DNA of 64,000 nt, taken from contig DATJFD010000076.1 in NCBI GenBank assembly GCA_035495855.1, forward strand, positions 7,346-71,345. The letters run 5' to 3'. Position 1 is the stretch's first letter; every line of letters begins with the position of its first letter. Origin of the DNA: JAHFIW01 sp035495855. GTDB taxonomy: Bacteria; Patescibacteriota; Patescibacteriia; SG8-24. Of the stretch, positions 37,101 to 44,927 are shown one piece after another. The notes under the pieces were generated by a model. The model saw only the letters and a program-made list of their open reading frames with translations, did not search any database and was not told where the DNA came from. The position numbers and the translations under genes were made by a program.

Positions 37101-40100
37101 ACATAGACGCTGTCCTGGACCGCCTTGAGATCGACGTTGTCGACGAAGACATCGGACGTGCCGACGGCCTCGAAGTTGAGCTTCACCGAGGTCTGGCCCC
37201 ACGGGGTCTGGCCGGGCGTGGGATTGCAGGCCGCCCCGCCGCCGCACTCGAGGTTCGTGGCGCAGGCCCTGGTGGCGTCATTGCTGCACCGTCCGGATTC
37301 GATGATGACCGGACCGAGCGTGTACTGCTTCCATTCCGACGAGAGGGTGATCTTCGGAGCGGTGGTGCGCGGCGGCACGGAAGCTTCGTCGTCGTCGGCG
37401 AAGTTCGAGCTTCGCGGCGGAGCGGACGTGGCGGTCGTGAACGAGCAGGTGCCGTCGGGGCAGTTCGAACCGGTCGTGCAGGCCAGGCCGTTGTTGGCGC
37501 CGCCCTTGCAGGTGCCCGGCGAGACGCCCGGCACGCCTGAGGCGGCCGAAATGGTGCAGGAGGTCGCGACGCCGTTGTTCGGGACCATGCAGGTCAGGCC
37601 GGTGCTCGTCGAGCAGGGGCAGCCTTCGGTCGAGGCCACGGGGCAAGCCGTATCGATGTTGCAGGTGATCGTCGCGCCGCCGTCGCGGAAGCCGACGTTC
37701 AGCGAGCCGGTGCCGCGCGCCCAGAAGGTGAGGATATAGGCGCTTCTCGGCTGGACCAGGCCGCCGATCTCGCGGCGCGCCAGACGCGTGCCGCCCGTGC
37801 CGATCTTCATGGAATGCCCGCCGACGGTGACGGATTCGCCGGACTGGGTGAGGACCCCGAGGGTCACGTCGCCGCTGCCCTTCCAATTGCCCGGCCAATC
37901 CTCGAAATCGTCATGGAGCAGCGACTGGACGTTGGTGGAAGCGTTGCCTTTGTACGCGCGGCAGCCGTTCTGTTCCTTCGGGCATACGTTGCTCGCGCCG
38001 GCGTCGGCGAAGTAGACGCACTGACCCTTCGCGGAATCCCAGCGGCCGTTGGATTTCTCGCAGTCCGCCTGCGTCGAGGTGGTGATGCGGTACTGAACGC
38101 AGGACGAGGACGCGATGATGGTCTTCGACAGCTGGCGGTAATGGCGGTTGCCGAGCGCATCGTAGAACTCGCGGCAATCGAAGTCGCCTCCGTCGATGGC
38201 CGAGCGGTTGCAGTAGCCCGCCGTATCGGAAGAGCCGTTGCCGATGGCCTGGCTCGCGCAGGCGGTCGCCTGGGCGTTCAGCCTGGTGCACGGCGCGGGA
38301 CCCGCGTTCGCGCAGCCGGCATCCGCGCAGATGTCGTTCGCAAGGCCGGCGGTGATGTCGGCGGGCGAGCCGTTCACGACCGGAGCGGCCGTCGTGTTGG
38401 TGGTGTCGGTGGTGTTCTTGAGGTTCCAGACGAGCAGCTGGTAGCCGGTCGTGTCGGAGCCCTCCCAGCTATAGTAGACGCCCTTGGTCGCGTCATCAGG
38501 CTTGATGCAAAGACGGAGATGCGAGTAATACTCGACCTTCTCGGTCTCGAGGTTGGTGAACTCCGAGCATCCGACCTCGTTCTCCGTGCAGGAGGTCGCG
38601 GTCGTCGGGATGAAATAGACCGGGAACTTCACGGTGTCGAAGTCGGACTCTTCCTGTTTGAAGACGTCATACCCGGCGCATTCCTGCGGGCAGCGGTCCT
38701 GCGGGCCGGCGATGCCGGGAACCGTGGCGTCGCCGTTCGTGGGCGTGTAGGCGTCGCAGCCGACCTCGTTCTCGCGGCACACGCCGGCGAACGCGTTGCA
38801 TTCCGGCCGGTCGCCCTCATCGCCGGTGCAGCCCAGGAAATCCGGCGGGACCTTGATGGACGCGGTTTCGCTCGTGTTCGCGCCTCCGTAGGCGGAATGG
38901 TAGGAGGATCCGCCGCCTTCCTCGAACTGGACCGCGTCGGCGTAGACGGTGCCGCTCGTGGTGTAGAGCCAGAGGGTCGCGTGCGAAACGTCCTTGTTGT
39001 CGATGACGAACGTGCAGGAAGCGCGCAGGCCCTTCTCGGTCGCGGCCTTGGTGCCGGACGCGCGCATGTTGATCTCGCCGGAGGCCGCGCCGCCGGAAGT
39101 GCCGTCGACGGTGGCGGCGCAGTTCACCGTGGGCGTGGTCCCTTCCGCCTCGCCCGAGTAGCCGGTCGTGGTGACGACGTCGTCCTGCGCGAGCGTGACG
39201 GTCGCGCCGTTCGCGTCCCGGAAGGTCAGGCCGATGCCGCCGCTGACGTCGTTGCCCGAGTCAGGGATGAAGGTGGCGGAAACGGTGTAGGTGGTCTTCC
39301 TTCTCACGGGCAGGCCCTGCTGCGCCACGTTCTCCGTGACCGAGCACTTCTGCTGTCCCTTGATGACCTTGCAGGTGTCGTTCAGGACGTTGCCGGCCGT
39401 GCCGTACGTGCAGGGGCAGCCGAGATCGGCGATGCAGGTGCCGGCATTGATGGTGGCGTTCGTGACGAGCGGCAGCGTGCAGGCCGCGACGGTGCCCAGC
39501 GTGCCCGGCGGATTGAAACCCGTCGCCAGGACCGGAAGGCGCATGGCGTTCGCGCCATCCACGGCCTTGCTCCCGTCCTTGCTCAGGAAACCCTTGTTGG
39601 CGGACGGAACCTCGCCGAACGGGGTCCAGCTGGTCGCGTGATCGGGCGTGCCGTCGTTGTCCCCGTCCTCGACGTCCTCGAAGCTCGGGTTGCGGACGAG
39701 GTTGAGGGCGTCGCCCGCGTCCAGCCGCACGAGCGAGGAACAGCCGTTGCTCGTGGCGCTGCAGGTCTGGGCGTTCTTGTTGAAGAATCGCGACGGGTCG
39801 ATCTGCCAGTCATCGCCCTCGGCCTTGGCGCCGGTGAGCGACGAGCAGGAGCGCTGGCCCTTCTCGACCTCGCAGGTCAGGCCGGCGGTGCAGGAGCAGG
39901 AAGCGGTGTTGCACGGGTAGGGCTGGCGGCAGACGGCGCCGTTGGGCGCGGTGCACGACGTGTTGTTCTTCGTGATGGTGCAGGATCCCGTGTTGAACGC
40001 CGTGCCCGAGTTCGGCGGGACCGTGCAGGTGCAGGACTTGATCGGGTCCGAAGCGTCGACGGGATGCGTACAGACCGACGAAAGACTGCAGGTCACGGTG

Positions 40101-41929
40101 CTCAAATTGAGCGCGTACTGGCGGCAGCCGGCGTTGTCGGCGTTGCAGACGCCGTGGTCGATGGTGTTGAGGACGTAGTTCTTGATCTCGCCGGTGCGGG
40201 CCTTGAGCGTGCGGCACGTGTTGTAGGCAGCAGGGCAGGAATCGCCGTTGAAGCGCCAGACGTTCCGCTCGCGCGCGCAGTAGCCCCAGCCGCCGGTGCA
40301 GTTGCCGTTGTCGTCCTGCTTGAGGCAGGTCTGCGGATCCACGCACTGCTCGGCGCGGCTCGCGATCTCGCTCGACAGCGGGACGGGACCGAAGGCCATC
40401 GCGCGGCATTGCGTCGGCGGGATCTTCAGCACCCAGTCGGGGTCGATGAGATGGCACCACGGGTGGGCGGCGTCGATGGTCCCCTGGTCGTTGCAGTTAT
40501 TGAAGCCGGCCATCACCTCGCGGAGCTTGGTGTTGGGACCGGCCTTGCGCGCGGCGATCTCCCAGCCGATCGGCAGGATGCGGGCCGCGCGGAGCTTCTT
40601 GATGTTGCTCTCGCAGTACGCGTAGGTATAGCAGAAAGGATCCTGGTCCTTGACCGGATCGGAGGACGCCACGAACGGCCAGTCGCCGTGGAGCATGTTC
40701 TTGTCGACGGCCTCCCTGACGGTCACCGGCGTGACGTCGGCCACGCGGACGGCGTTCGCGAACTGCTGATCGATGACGCAATTGTTCGGGCCGCGCTCCG
40801 CGCCGGGACAGACGCTGAACTCGAGCAGGGGGTCGATGATGCCGGTATCCTTCGGCTGCGCGGCGGTGAACCGCGGCGCCAAGGCTTCGGTCGCGCCGGT
40901 GGTCCCCGGCGGCTGCAGCAGGCCTTCGGGGTTCAGGATGAGGTCCGGCTGGAGGGCGATGAGCTCCTCCGTCGACATGAGGCCGTTGATGAGCTTGTTG
41001 AGCAGGCGCGAAATGAGGGTCATCGCGAACGTCTGCACGGCGTTCACGACGATGGAGATGACCGCCTTGGAGGCGATCTGGCCGGCGGCGTAGGAAGCCG
41101 AATACTGCTGCGGGTTGTCCTGCTGCATCTTCTTCATGCGCTGGAACTCGTCGTGCGTCACCGACGACGGCGCCTTGGCGCGGCCCGAAACGGGATCACG
41201 GACGTCGGAGAACCCGCCGCCCGCGGAAGCGTCCATGATGCGTTTCATGACGTCGGCCCTCTTGGCCTCTTCCTTCACTTCATAGAGGCCGCTCTGCGCG
41301 CCGAGCGCGACCGACAGCGGGGCTTGTCCCCTCTCGAAGGTCGGCTTGAGGCCCTTGAGCACCTCGCCGCTCGTGACCGAATCCTTGAAGTTCGACCAGT
41401 TGCTCGCGACCGCGTTGAAGTCGCACTTCGGCGGCGGCGGCTTGATCTCGTCGAGGGCGCCCAGCTGGATCTTGAGGGAGAACTTGATGCCCGGGTTGCA
41501 AAGGTCGAAACCGAGCTTGGTGAAACCGCCTTGCGTGGAAAGGGTGCCGATGGCCTCGCCGATGGCGCCCTGCCATGCCTGCTTGAAGCCGTCTTCGAAC
41601 GCCTTGCTGTTCCAGCAGACGACCTGGCCGGGGCAGTCGGACGTGAGGGCGACGGCCGCGGTGTAGGCGAGCTGCGAGGTGAAATAGTTGACGCCGTTGA
41701 CGACGGCGGTGACGGCCGCCTCGACGAACGCGTCCTTGATGGTGGTCCAGACGTTGGTGGTCGTGGTCTGGACGCTGGTGATGGGGTCGGTGTATTGCGC
41801 GTTGGCCTGGCGGGGCGACCCGAAGAGGAGGGTCGACGAGGCCAGGAAGAAGCCGAACAGGAAAAGCAGGAACGTCGCCATCGCCTTCCTCCCCGAGCGT
41901 CCGGGGTCCTTGCTGTAGAAAATCCCCAT
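31142..41929 (-). CDS. Giant Cys-rich secreted protein (3595 aa) of the type IV secretion locus
   Basis: 3595 residues, the largest gene here. A basic start and hydrophobic helix (about 17-36) form a signal or anchor, followed by a helical N-terminal region (about 45-420). The rest is extracellular in character with hundreds of cysteines. Recurring patterns are CxxxxVGCxxY/F (CRENEVGCDAY, CTENEVGCSEF, CRDKAVGCRAF, CTADQVGCRAM) and clusters like GCGCTSNGSTCVIPNGSSSC. Two jelly-roll, carbohydrate-binding-like domains begin with NPSFEDVEDG (about 745-1000) and DDFEDWPGNWKG (about 1335-1610). A PKD-like domain (VDFGDGTS, later RHTYTC and VQVLDNWG) lies near 3390-3530. Likely a surface fibre or adhesin; long disulfide ladders would need an oxidase such as the DsbA-like protein. 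Function is not known. Confidence 0.8.
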   Translation of the reverse strand: MGIFYSKDPGRSGRKAMATFLLFLFGFFLASSTLLFGSPRQANAQYTDPITSVQTTTTNVWTTIKDAFVEAAVTAVVNGVNYFTSQLAYTAAVALTSDCPGQVVCWNSKAFEDGFKQAWQGAIGEAIGTLSTQGGFTKLGFDLCNPGIKFSLKIQLGALDEIKPPPPKCDFNAVASNWSNFKDSVTSGEVLKGLKPTFERGQAPLSVALGAQSGLYEVKEEAKRADVMKRIMDASAGGGFSDVRDPVSGRAKAPSSVTHDEFQRMKKMQQDNPQQYSASYAAGQIASKAVISIVVNAVQTFAMTLISRLLNKLINGLMSTEELIALQPDLILNPEGLLQPPGTTGATEALAPRFTAAQPKDTGIIDPLLEFSVCPGAERGPNNCVIDQQFANAVRVADVTPVTVREAVDKNMLHGDWPFVASSDPVKDQDPFCYTYAYCESNIKKLRAARILPIGWEIAARKAGPNTKLREVMAGFNNCNDQGTIDAAHPWCHLIDPDWVLKIPPTQCRAMAFGPVPLSSEIASRAEQCVDPQTCLKQDDNGNCTGGWGYCARERNVWRFNGDSCPAAYNTCRTLKARTGEIKNYVLNTIDHGVCNADNAGCRQYALNLSTVTCSLSSVCTHPVDASDPIKSCTCTVPPNSGTAFNTGSCTITKNNTSCTAPNGAVCRQPYPCNTASCSCTAGLTCEVEKGQRSCSSLTGAKAEGDDWQIDPSRFFNKNAQTCSATSNGCSSLVRLDAGDALNLVRNPSFEDVEDGDNDGTPDHATSWTPFGEVPSANKGFLSKDGSKAVDGANAMRLPVLATGFNPPGTLGTVAACTLPLVTNATINAGTCIADLGCPCTYGTAGNVLNDTCKVIKGQQKCSVTENVAQQGLPVRRKTTYTVSATFIPDSGNDVSGGIGLTFRDANGATVTLAQDDVVTTTGYSGEAEGTTPTVNCAATVDGTSGGAASGEINMRASGTKAATEKGLRASCTFVIDNKDVSHATLWLYTTSGTVYADAVQFEEGGGSSYHSAYGGANTSETASIKVPPDFLGCTGDEGDRPECNAFAGVCRENEVGCDAYTPTNGDATVPGIAGPQDRCPQECAGYDVFKQEESDFDTVKFPVYFIPTTATSCTENEVGCSEFTNLETEKVEYYSHLRLCIKPDDATKGVYYSWEGSDTTGYQLLVWNLKNTTDTTNTTAAPVVNGSPADITAGLANDICADAGCANAGPAPCTRLNAQATACASQAIGNGSSDTAGYCNRSAIDGGDFDCREFYDALGNRHYRQLSKTIIASSSCVQYRITTSTQADCEKSNGRWDSAKGQCVYFADAGASNVCPKEQNGCRAYKGNASTNVQSLLHDDFEDWPGNWKGSGDVTLGVLTQSGESVTVGGHSMKIGTGGTRLARREIGGLVQPRSAYILTFWARGTGSLNVGFRDGGATITCNIDTACPVASTEGCPCSTSTGLTCMVPNNGVATSCTISAASGVPGVSPGTCKGGANNGLACTTGSNCPDGTCSFTTATSAPPRSSNFADDDEASVPPRTTAPKITLSSEWKQYTLGPVIIESGRCSNDATRACATNLECGGGAACNPTPGQTPWGQTSVKLNFEAVGTSDVFVDNVDLKAVQDSVYVVRDSWTTPASCDQTADGIASPQEMLGCREYTTSKNEKAYLRSFTNLCRDKAVGCRAFSAQQNTPQNPFEESFNAVCRLYETDGVTPRKCGSVACNYTGPGDHCTVGGGCSCTKPEGSCLIPNNGTTCDIPVAADAGTACVCNYDVRHPAAMSTAPQMLADVCRVAVGETDCRFKYDAWDDSTRPDENPDRANIEADRRVYLVDNSAGQCTADQVGCRAMGLPHYGFEGQCDLGPGFTVSGTVVNGVCNSATGCVCGPVNGGTCPVANGEKGCKVSFELGVIDKWNAIAIKDDPSKYEQTLCTSKTLNCEEYTASDGTYYFRDPVDKVCEYKDNAIVNGQTVSGFFRRSSTGALFPCYPELLQSGDYYALYKNADRVCTLPNITTTCSGSFCSNPAGCGCTSNGSTCVIPNGSSSCKIIDAGRCKADGCQCFVAPDPVPACKVYKDNTTCGYQGWVGVCEAKYDRCEEFVDPVSTSNAHPAGEPYYYIVNTKLDLKTCSGKASLKQGCVLFKQTSKTQNLYSAASSYLRSVTEASSGFVPPVNCDSDPRSPYCEQRCFSIPEGVCSATPEKFCKQDTEDPELGCPGATNYCTGRKRYGNGCSTSDTANPNKDCNKAIGEQCAGVSHCSITTSKFCDVNGDCPGGETCTPNPATQNIHILKSEAGITKNDANVIIKVRPDRECAQWYTCTSYDTVYDEQQNKIKPVCSAFSLCDEIRGQTASAFECAHTFDPPKTVLTDRDYTARDVTFSGLEYSGYSIPGRYPAQYLSPFSIVKGRCVNTGGTATARGECVDSLKCTTGGGAPTDYCKMYTGVCLGDRLGTSCDANSDCGVGYCAKSFFATTRYAILLDPGYVCKDDTDCTGDESPSTPPGGGGTCTVGNDDNCRTATNRIAKCIATNQCSKTGQAANGTCLEHKCFYPYGGGILNPADAINQAQCRAYPEEDSPYAESVLERTGNCRGFDCTNGQALNKKAQFSGSNVCSLNNDCECNYQRYDYGKTGVSHFYGLESGQMIKPWTTNTDIDPNVGVCQGGSLDGKPCRAIGHPENKPNKDCTNPDDATDAGTCQKLTKLTHVNGWSGFCMDPDKSILVNGRPDQFNCNVWLPVDQLAGSPDNFNQFVEAGFTTDQQSLLYCAAAEGAKHSGTYEFPLHLESGGKSQPYSICVTDNQCAGRSLATCTGLKNNSSAGFSDMSTSNTDACAVVGGKCVDKVATDDGVAFTNADNPPAQPNATMTGDGSWNTDFNNKTQVPANYGACDRAAFKAADDNCTAAIILGGIFGGFAGAAAGAGLCYSGIAGWCDGLATCHSRALPGGNDCTLAGSYFDTSWQDATVMEDCTMRGQGIKENDLVAVRIQFPDESNGGVNGRLYLYPGHWKSTFEFDDNSSLGTAAGPGRNQRVGDMAIGDYGDSTSPCAHILSGGVDNEDECESIEDRGGDDGMHNCIGVEAVFDSNHNLDKIRTVLCHNESTFSHHISASSYAMLREACTDVVQTHNASNPVQNIAWTDRLWKAQNGNAGAVGLPAAFEYNHHTTRPNANPADLKPFGPVTPSLGAVNYNGQTTLDVRWPLPVFKSEGGSPFTVLRREGLQLWTFCGYPTATGVNSPYDPPMGEGSDCWSHVAADPHLPDVAHPQDPDSGTYNANAQRTAAGYPYACLGQCDMAGMSGKTRDDGYTLLSRMFVKSFVHFNYDPTSPTGLSLTAPVYHLDGAGYDKRLLYMNVGNAPKILTVATGNCSQAADGLCQEGAEGITVDLPNCGGCTDYQGRVTASIKYYAFADREHMPIRRRIVDFGDGTSILETPGFYKNHRGCPATGTDNAPAGCGPEDQQCNTIPGGETAVPFGLTPQSCESRYFSDRHTYTCNPQKLATLPACTDPGHPYPCRDGDDCVFKPRVQVLDNWGMCNGSCPGGASGESGDFCFNSLGITSASDPINLTPAASTPSLTCAGSTCTVNGFTGNRNECWNLKDTHYDIRQGPSKLQPWTEGAAVKVRS

Positions 41930-41955
41930 CGTCGTTTTCTTAAAAAGATTGACGG

Positions 41956-42717
41956 CTACGGCGCGTTGACGTTCGTTCCTCCGGCCGGCGCATTCGTGTT
42001 GGTCGCGGGTTCGTTGGTGTTCACATCCGGCACGGCGATCTCCGACAGCGTGTCGGTGACCAGCTTGCGGAGGGTCGCGTCATCGGCTTTCTGGAGCGCC
42101 TGCGCCGGTATGCCCAGCTTGCCCAGGAAGATCCGGAGATCGGCCGCCGACATCGTTTCCAATCCGTCCTTGATCTTCTGCGGCGTCAGCGTGGCGACGG
42201 GCCCGAAGGTCTCTTCGATGACCGCCATGACCTTGGCCTCGGCGTCGCTGCTCGTCCCCGTCGTCGGCGCGCCTGCCGCGCCCGTGGCCGGGTTCGAGCT
42301 TCCGGTGTTCCCTCCTCCGGTCGTGCCGCCGGTCTCCTGCTGGGCTGCCGCGAAGATCTTGGCTTGCCGGCAGGTTCGTCCTTTCGGGCAGTTCGGGTCC
42401 GTCTCGGCGGCGACCTCGGCGCCGTCGTTGATGCCGTCCGAGTCCGAATCCTCGAGGAAGGGGCTCGTGCGGAAGACGTAGAGCTCGTCGTAATCAGTCA
42501 GGCCGTCGCCGTCCGTGTCCTGCGTGCGCAATTTCTGCGTCCTCTCCTTCTCGATCTGGTCCGCGGTCTTGAACGTGAACTGCGTGTTGCGCTTGAACGG
42601 CAGCACGATCGCTTTGTTCAAGCGAAACAGACCCAGGACGATCGTCGAAAGACCAATAACGATAAAAACCCCGAGACTCAACTTCTGATGTGAAGAAAGG
42701 GAATCCCAGTTGGTCAC
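41956..42717 (-). CDS. Single-pass membrane protein with Ca-binding DxDxDG repeats
   Basis: 253 residues from a GTG at 42717; the longer frame to a GTG at 42765 runs over the promoter and is rejected. A transmembrane helix (about 15-35) is followed by a basic segment and two calcium-binding loops of the thrombospondin-3/EF-hand kind, DTDGDGLTDYDEL and DSDSDGINDGAEV (about 65-105). A Gly/Thr/Ser/Asn linker leads to a helical domain and an Asn/Thr/Pro tail. It precedes the giant gene by 26 bp and probably shares its transcript. It may bind the giant protein or the cell surface; that is inference. Confidence 0.75.
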   Translation of the reverse strand: MTNWDSLSSHQKLSLGVFIVIGLSTIVLGLFRLNKAIVLPFKRNTQFTFKTADQIEKERTQKLRTQDTDGDGLTDYDELYVFRTSPFLEDSDSDGINDGAEVAAETDPNCPKGRTCRQAKIFAAAQQETGGTTGGGNTGSSNPATGAAGAPTTGTSSDAEAKVMAVIEETFGPVATLTPQKIKDGLETMSAADLRIFLGKLGIPAQALQKADDATLRKLVTDTLSEIAVPDVNTNEPATNTNAPAGGTNVNAP

Positions 42718-42730
42718 ATGGTTCGTCGAC

Positions 42731-42760
42731 AGTATAACATGCGCGTTCTTCGAGCGTCCA
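42731..42760 (-). promoter_or_regulatory. Promoter of the EF-hand/giant protein transcript
   Basis: On the minus strand TGGACG (42755-42760), an 18-bp spacer and TATACT (42731-42736). Only 13 nt separate the -10 from the GTG, so the leader is very short or absent. Confidence 0.55.
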
Positions 42761-42786
42761 CGCACCGTAGCTTACCAAAAATCGGG

Positions 42787-43650
42787 CTAACCGGTAAGCG
42801 CAAGCACGAGGCGGCGCCAGTCCTCTACGGAGAGCGTTTCGGGGCGGGCCTCCGGCCGGATGCCGGCCGCCGAAAAGGCCTTAAATAGGCCCGTTTCGTC
42901 GATACCGATGCCCTGGAGCGAGTTCTTGAGCTGTTTCCGCTTGCCGGCGAAGGCCGCCCGCACGATGGCGAAGAAGCGGTCCTGCCCGAAGCCGGTGAAG
43001 AACGCTTCGAGGATGACGGGGTCTTTGCGCGCAATGTGGATAACCGACGAATCGACGCGCGGCGGAGGGTAGAACGACCTGGCCGGCACCTTCACCACGC
43101 TGCTCGCCTCCCCGATCGAACGGACGAGCACGGCCATGCCGCTCATGTCGCCCGTCTTGGCGAGCAGGCGGTCGGCCACTTCCCGCTGGATCATCACGGT
43201 GACCGATATCGGGTACGGCGGTTCGAGCAGGAATTTCCTGATGGCGTTCGAAGTGATGGCGTACGGGAGGTTCGCGACCACCTTATAACTAGGAGCTCGG
43301 AGCTCGGAGCTCGGAGCTCCGAACGCCGAGACGATCTCGGCGTTCGAGAAGTTCAGGGCATCGCCTTCAAGGAGATGGAAGCGCGGGTTCGCGCCGAAGC
43401 GGTCACGGAGCAGCGCCGCGAGCTTGCGGTCGAGCTCGATGGCCGTGACCTCGGCGCCGCGGCCGAGCAGTTCTTCGGTGAGGATGCCGGGGCCGGGGCC
43501 GATCTCGACCACGCGTGAGCCGGGACCGACGCCTGCGGCGTCGACCATGGCCTTCACGACGCGGCCGTCGAGCAGGAAATGCTGGCCGCGGTCGCGGATG
43601 GGGCGGATGCCGTAGGGTTCGAGCAGGGCGCGAAGCTCGTCGGCGGTCAT
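42787..43650 (-). CDS. ksgA: 16S rRNA dimethyladenosine transferase KsgA/RsmA
   Basis: 287 residues from the ATG at 43650, overlapping the MFS stop by 4 bp. Motifs: the GQHFLLD start, SAM-binding VVEIGPGPGILTEELL, ELDRKLAALL, catalytic NLPY and the C-terminal RxxF region VPARSFYPPPRVDSSV. The enzyme dimethylates two adenines near the 3' end of 16S rRNA. Between the GDALNF motif and NLPY the protein carries about 11 extra residues (GAPSSELRAPS) encoded by a GAGCTCC heptad repeat (site R6), in frame. All catalytic motifs are intact, so it is probably functional. Confidence 0.93.
   Translation of the reverse strand: MTADELRALLEPYGIRPIRDRGQHFLLDGRVVKAMVDAAGVGPGSRVVEIGPGPGILTEELLGRGAEVTAIELDRKLAALLRDRFGANPRFHLLEGDALNFSNAEIVSAFGAPSSELRAPSYKVVANLPYAITSNAIRKFLLEPPYPISVTVMIQREVADRLLAKTGDMSGMAVLVRSIGEASSVVKVPARSFYPPPRVDSSVIHIARKDPVILEAFFTGFGQDRFFAIVRAAFAGKRKQLKNSLQGIGIDETGLFKAFSAAGIRPEARPETLSVEDWRRLVLALTG
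43291..43323. repeat. Heptad tandem repeat inside ksgA, unit CGAGCTC (site R6)
   Basis: Four to five GGAGCTC units at 7-bp spacing inside the coding sequence. The added length keeps the frame, and the unit contains the palindrome GAGCTC, so the array is its own inverted repeat. Confidence 0.8.
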
Positions 43651-44834
43651 GCGGCTTGGGGTCGAGGTTCCTTGAGCGCGGAAAAGAGCAGCGTGAAGCA
43701 GGCGCCGAGGACGAACACCGCCCACCACGAATCGTGCCAGAGCCAGAGGAGCAGGGCGGCGAGCAGCGCGGCGGCGATCTTGCCGAGCGACAGCGACATC
43801 TCGAAGAGCACGACGTCGTCCATCACCTCTCCCCTCTTGGCGCCGTCGTAGAGCCCGGCGAGGAGCGGCACGTTCACCATGTTCTTGGAGATGCGGTAGA
43901 AGGAGTCGATGAGGAAGGCGCCGAACCCGCCGCTCACGAGGATGCGGACGAGCCAGGACGCGGAGGTGTAGAGCGTGCCGCTGCGGAGCACCGCGGTCTT
44001 GTCGCCGTCGTCGCTCACGCGGCCCACGTAGAGCGTGGCGGCGACGTTAGCGAGCATGGCGAAGGAGATGATGGCGCCGAGGAGCGCGGCGTCCGGCACC
44101 ATGATGGCGAGGAACAGCGGCCAGGCGACGAGCGCGAGCAGTTCCTCGCCGAAGCCCATGAAGCCGATGACCTTGCGACGGTTCTCCTTCCGGGCGATGC
44201 GGCGCATGGCAGGGACGTAGGCGAAGGGCTGCGGCATGTAGAGCTCAGGCGTGCGCAGGAGCGGGACGTTGGAGAGCAGGATGAGGACGCTCACGCCGAT
44301 GAACAGGGCCTGATAACCGGCCGCGCGGATAAGCAGGCCGCCGAAGGCCGGCGCGAAGGTGGCGGCGAGTCCGGCGACCGCGGCCATGGTGGAGACTTCG
44401 CGGCCGCCTTCCTTGCCGTCGCTCCAGGTCGCGAAGTTCGCGTGGTAGCCGGGCCAGTAGAGGATCTTTTGGATGGCGAGCGACAGGATGGCCACGGCGA
44501 TGAAGGCGGGATGCATCGGAATGGCGAAGAACGCCAGGTACCAGACGATGAGGAACGGCGAGCTGAAGAGGATGGTGTGCTCGTAGCCGTGGCGGCGGCA
44601 GATCTTGCCGCCGAGAGGGAGGAGCAGGAAGTAGACGACGTAGAGCGCGGCGTAGAACAGGAGCACCTGCACGATGGAGAGGCCGACGCTGTGGAGGTAG
44701 ATCGGCTCGAAGAGCATCACCGCGCCGGTCGCGAAGTTGAGGAGCGCGCTCGACAGGAAAAGCTCCTTCATCTGCTGGGAAGGATGCGGCGCGAAGTAAT
44801 GTTCGATGACGTTGCGGAGATGACCGGAGGGCAT
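43647..44834 (-). CDS. Major facilitator superfamily transporter
   Basis: 395 residues from the ATG at 44834. About 11-12 hydrophobic helices, with GGKICRRHGYEH between helices 2 and 3 in the position of the MFS loop motif, and a second-half loop DDGDKTAVLRSG. No substrate-specific motif is recognisable. Its stop overlaps the ksgA start (TCAT), so the two are translationally coupled. Upstream lies site R7, then tsaC. Confidence 0.8.
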   Translation of the reverse strand: MPSGHLRNVIEHYFAPHPSQQMKELFLSSALLNFATGAVMLFEPIYLHSVGLSIVQVLLFYAALYVVYFLLLPLGGKICRRHGYEHTILFSSPFLIVWYLAFFAIPMHPAFIAVAILSLAIQKILYWPGYHANFATWSDGKEGGREVSTMAAVAGLAATFAPAFGGLLIRAAGYQALFIGVSVLILLSNVPLLRTPELYMPQPFAYVPAMRRIARKENRRKVIGFMGFGEELLALVAWPLFLAIMVPDAALLGAIISFAMLANVAATLYVGRVSDDGDKTAVLRSGTLYTSASWLVRILVSGGFGAFLIDSFYRISKNMVNVPLLAGLYDGAKRGEVMDDVVLFEMSLSLGKIAAALLAALLLWLWHDSWWAVFVLGACFTLLFSALKEPRPQAA

Positions 44835-44838
44835 GGGA

Positions 44839-44927
44839 AGAGCGTCGAGTCGAAAGTCCAAAGTCCAAAGTCGAAAGTTCCGCACGCTTGCGCTCTCGAC
44901 TTTCGACTATCGACTCTCGACTTTCAC
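44839..44927. repeat. Inverted heptad repeat, unit GTCGAAA/GTCCAAA (site R7)
   Basis: Left arm 44844-44879 and right arm 44891-44926 (CTCTCGACTTTCGACTAT) with 7-bp spacing. The right arm supplies the last codons and the stop of tsaC (44907). Confidence 0.8.

Noticed and set aside
31079..42481. Very long plus-strand frames (up to 1555 codons) opposite the giant Cys-rich gene
   Set aside because: Composition is that of a GC-rich shadow; no start signals or domains. The minus-strand frame is uninterrupted for 3595 codons and has a signal sequence and domain motifs.
42718..42765. A longer GTG start for the EF-hand membrane protein
   Set aside because: It would place the -10 element TATACT and the spacer inside the coding sequence; the GTG at 42717 follows the promoter.
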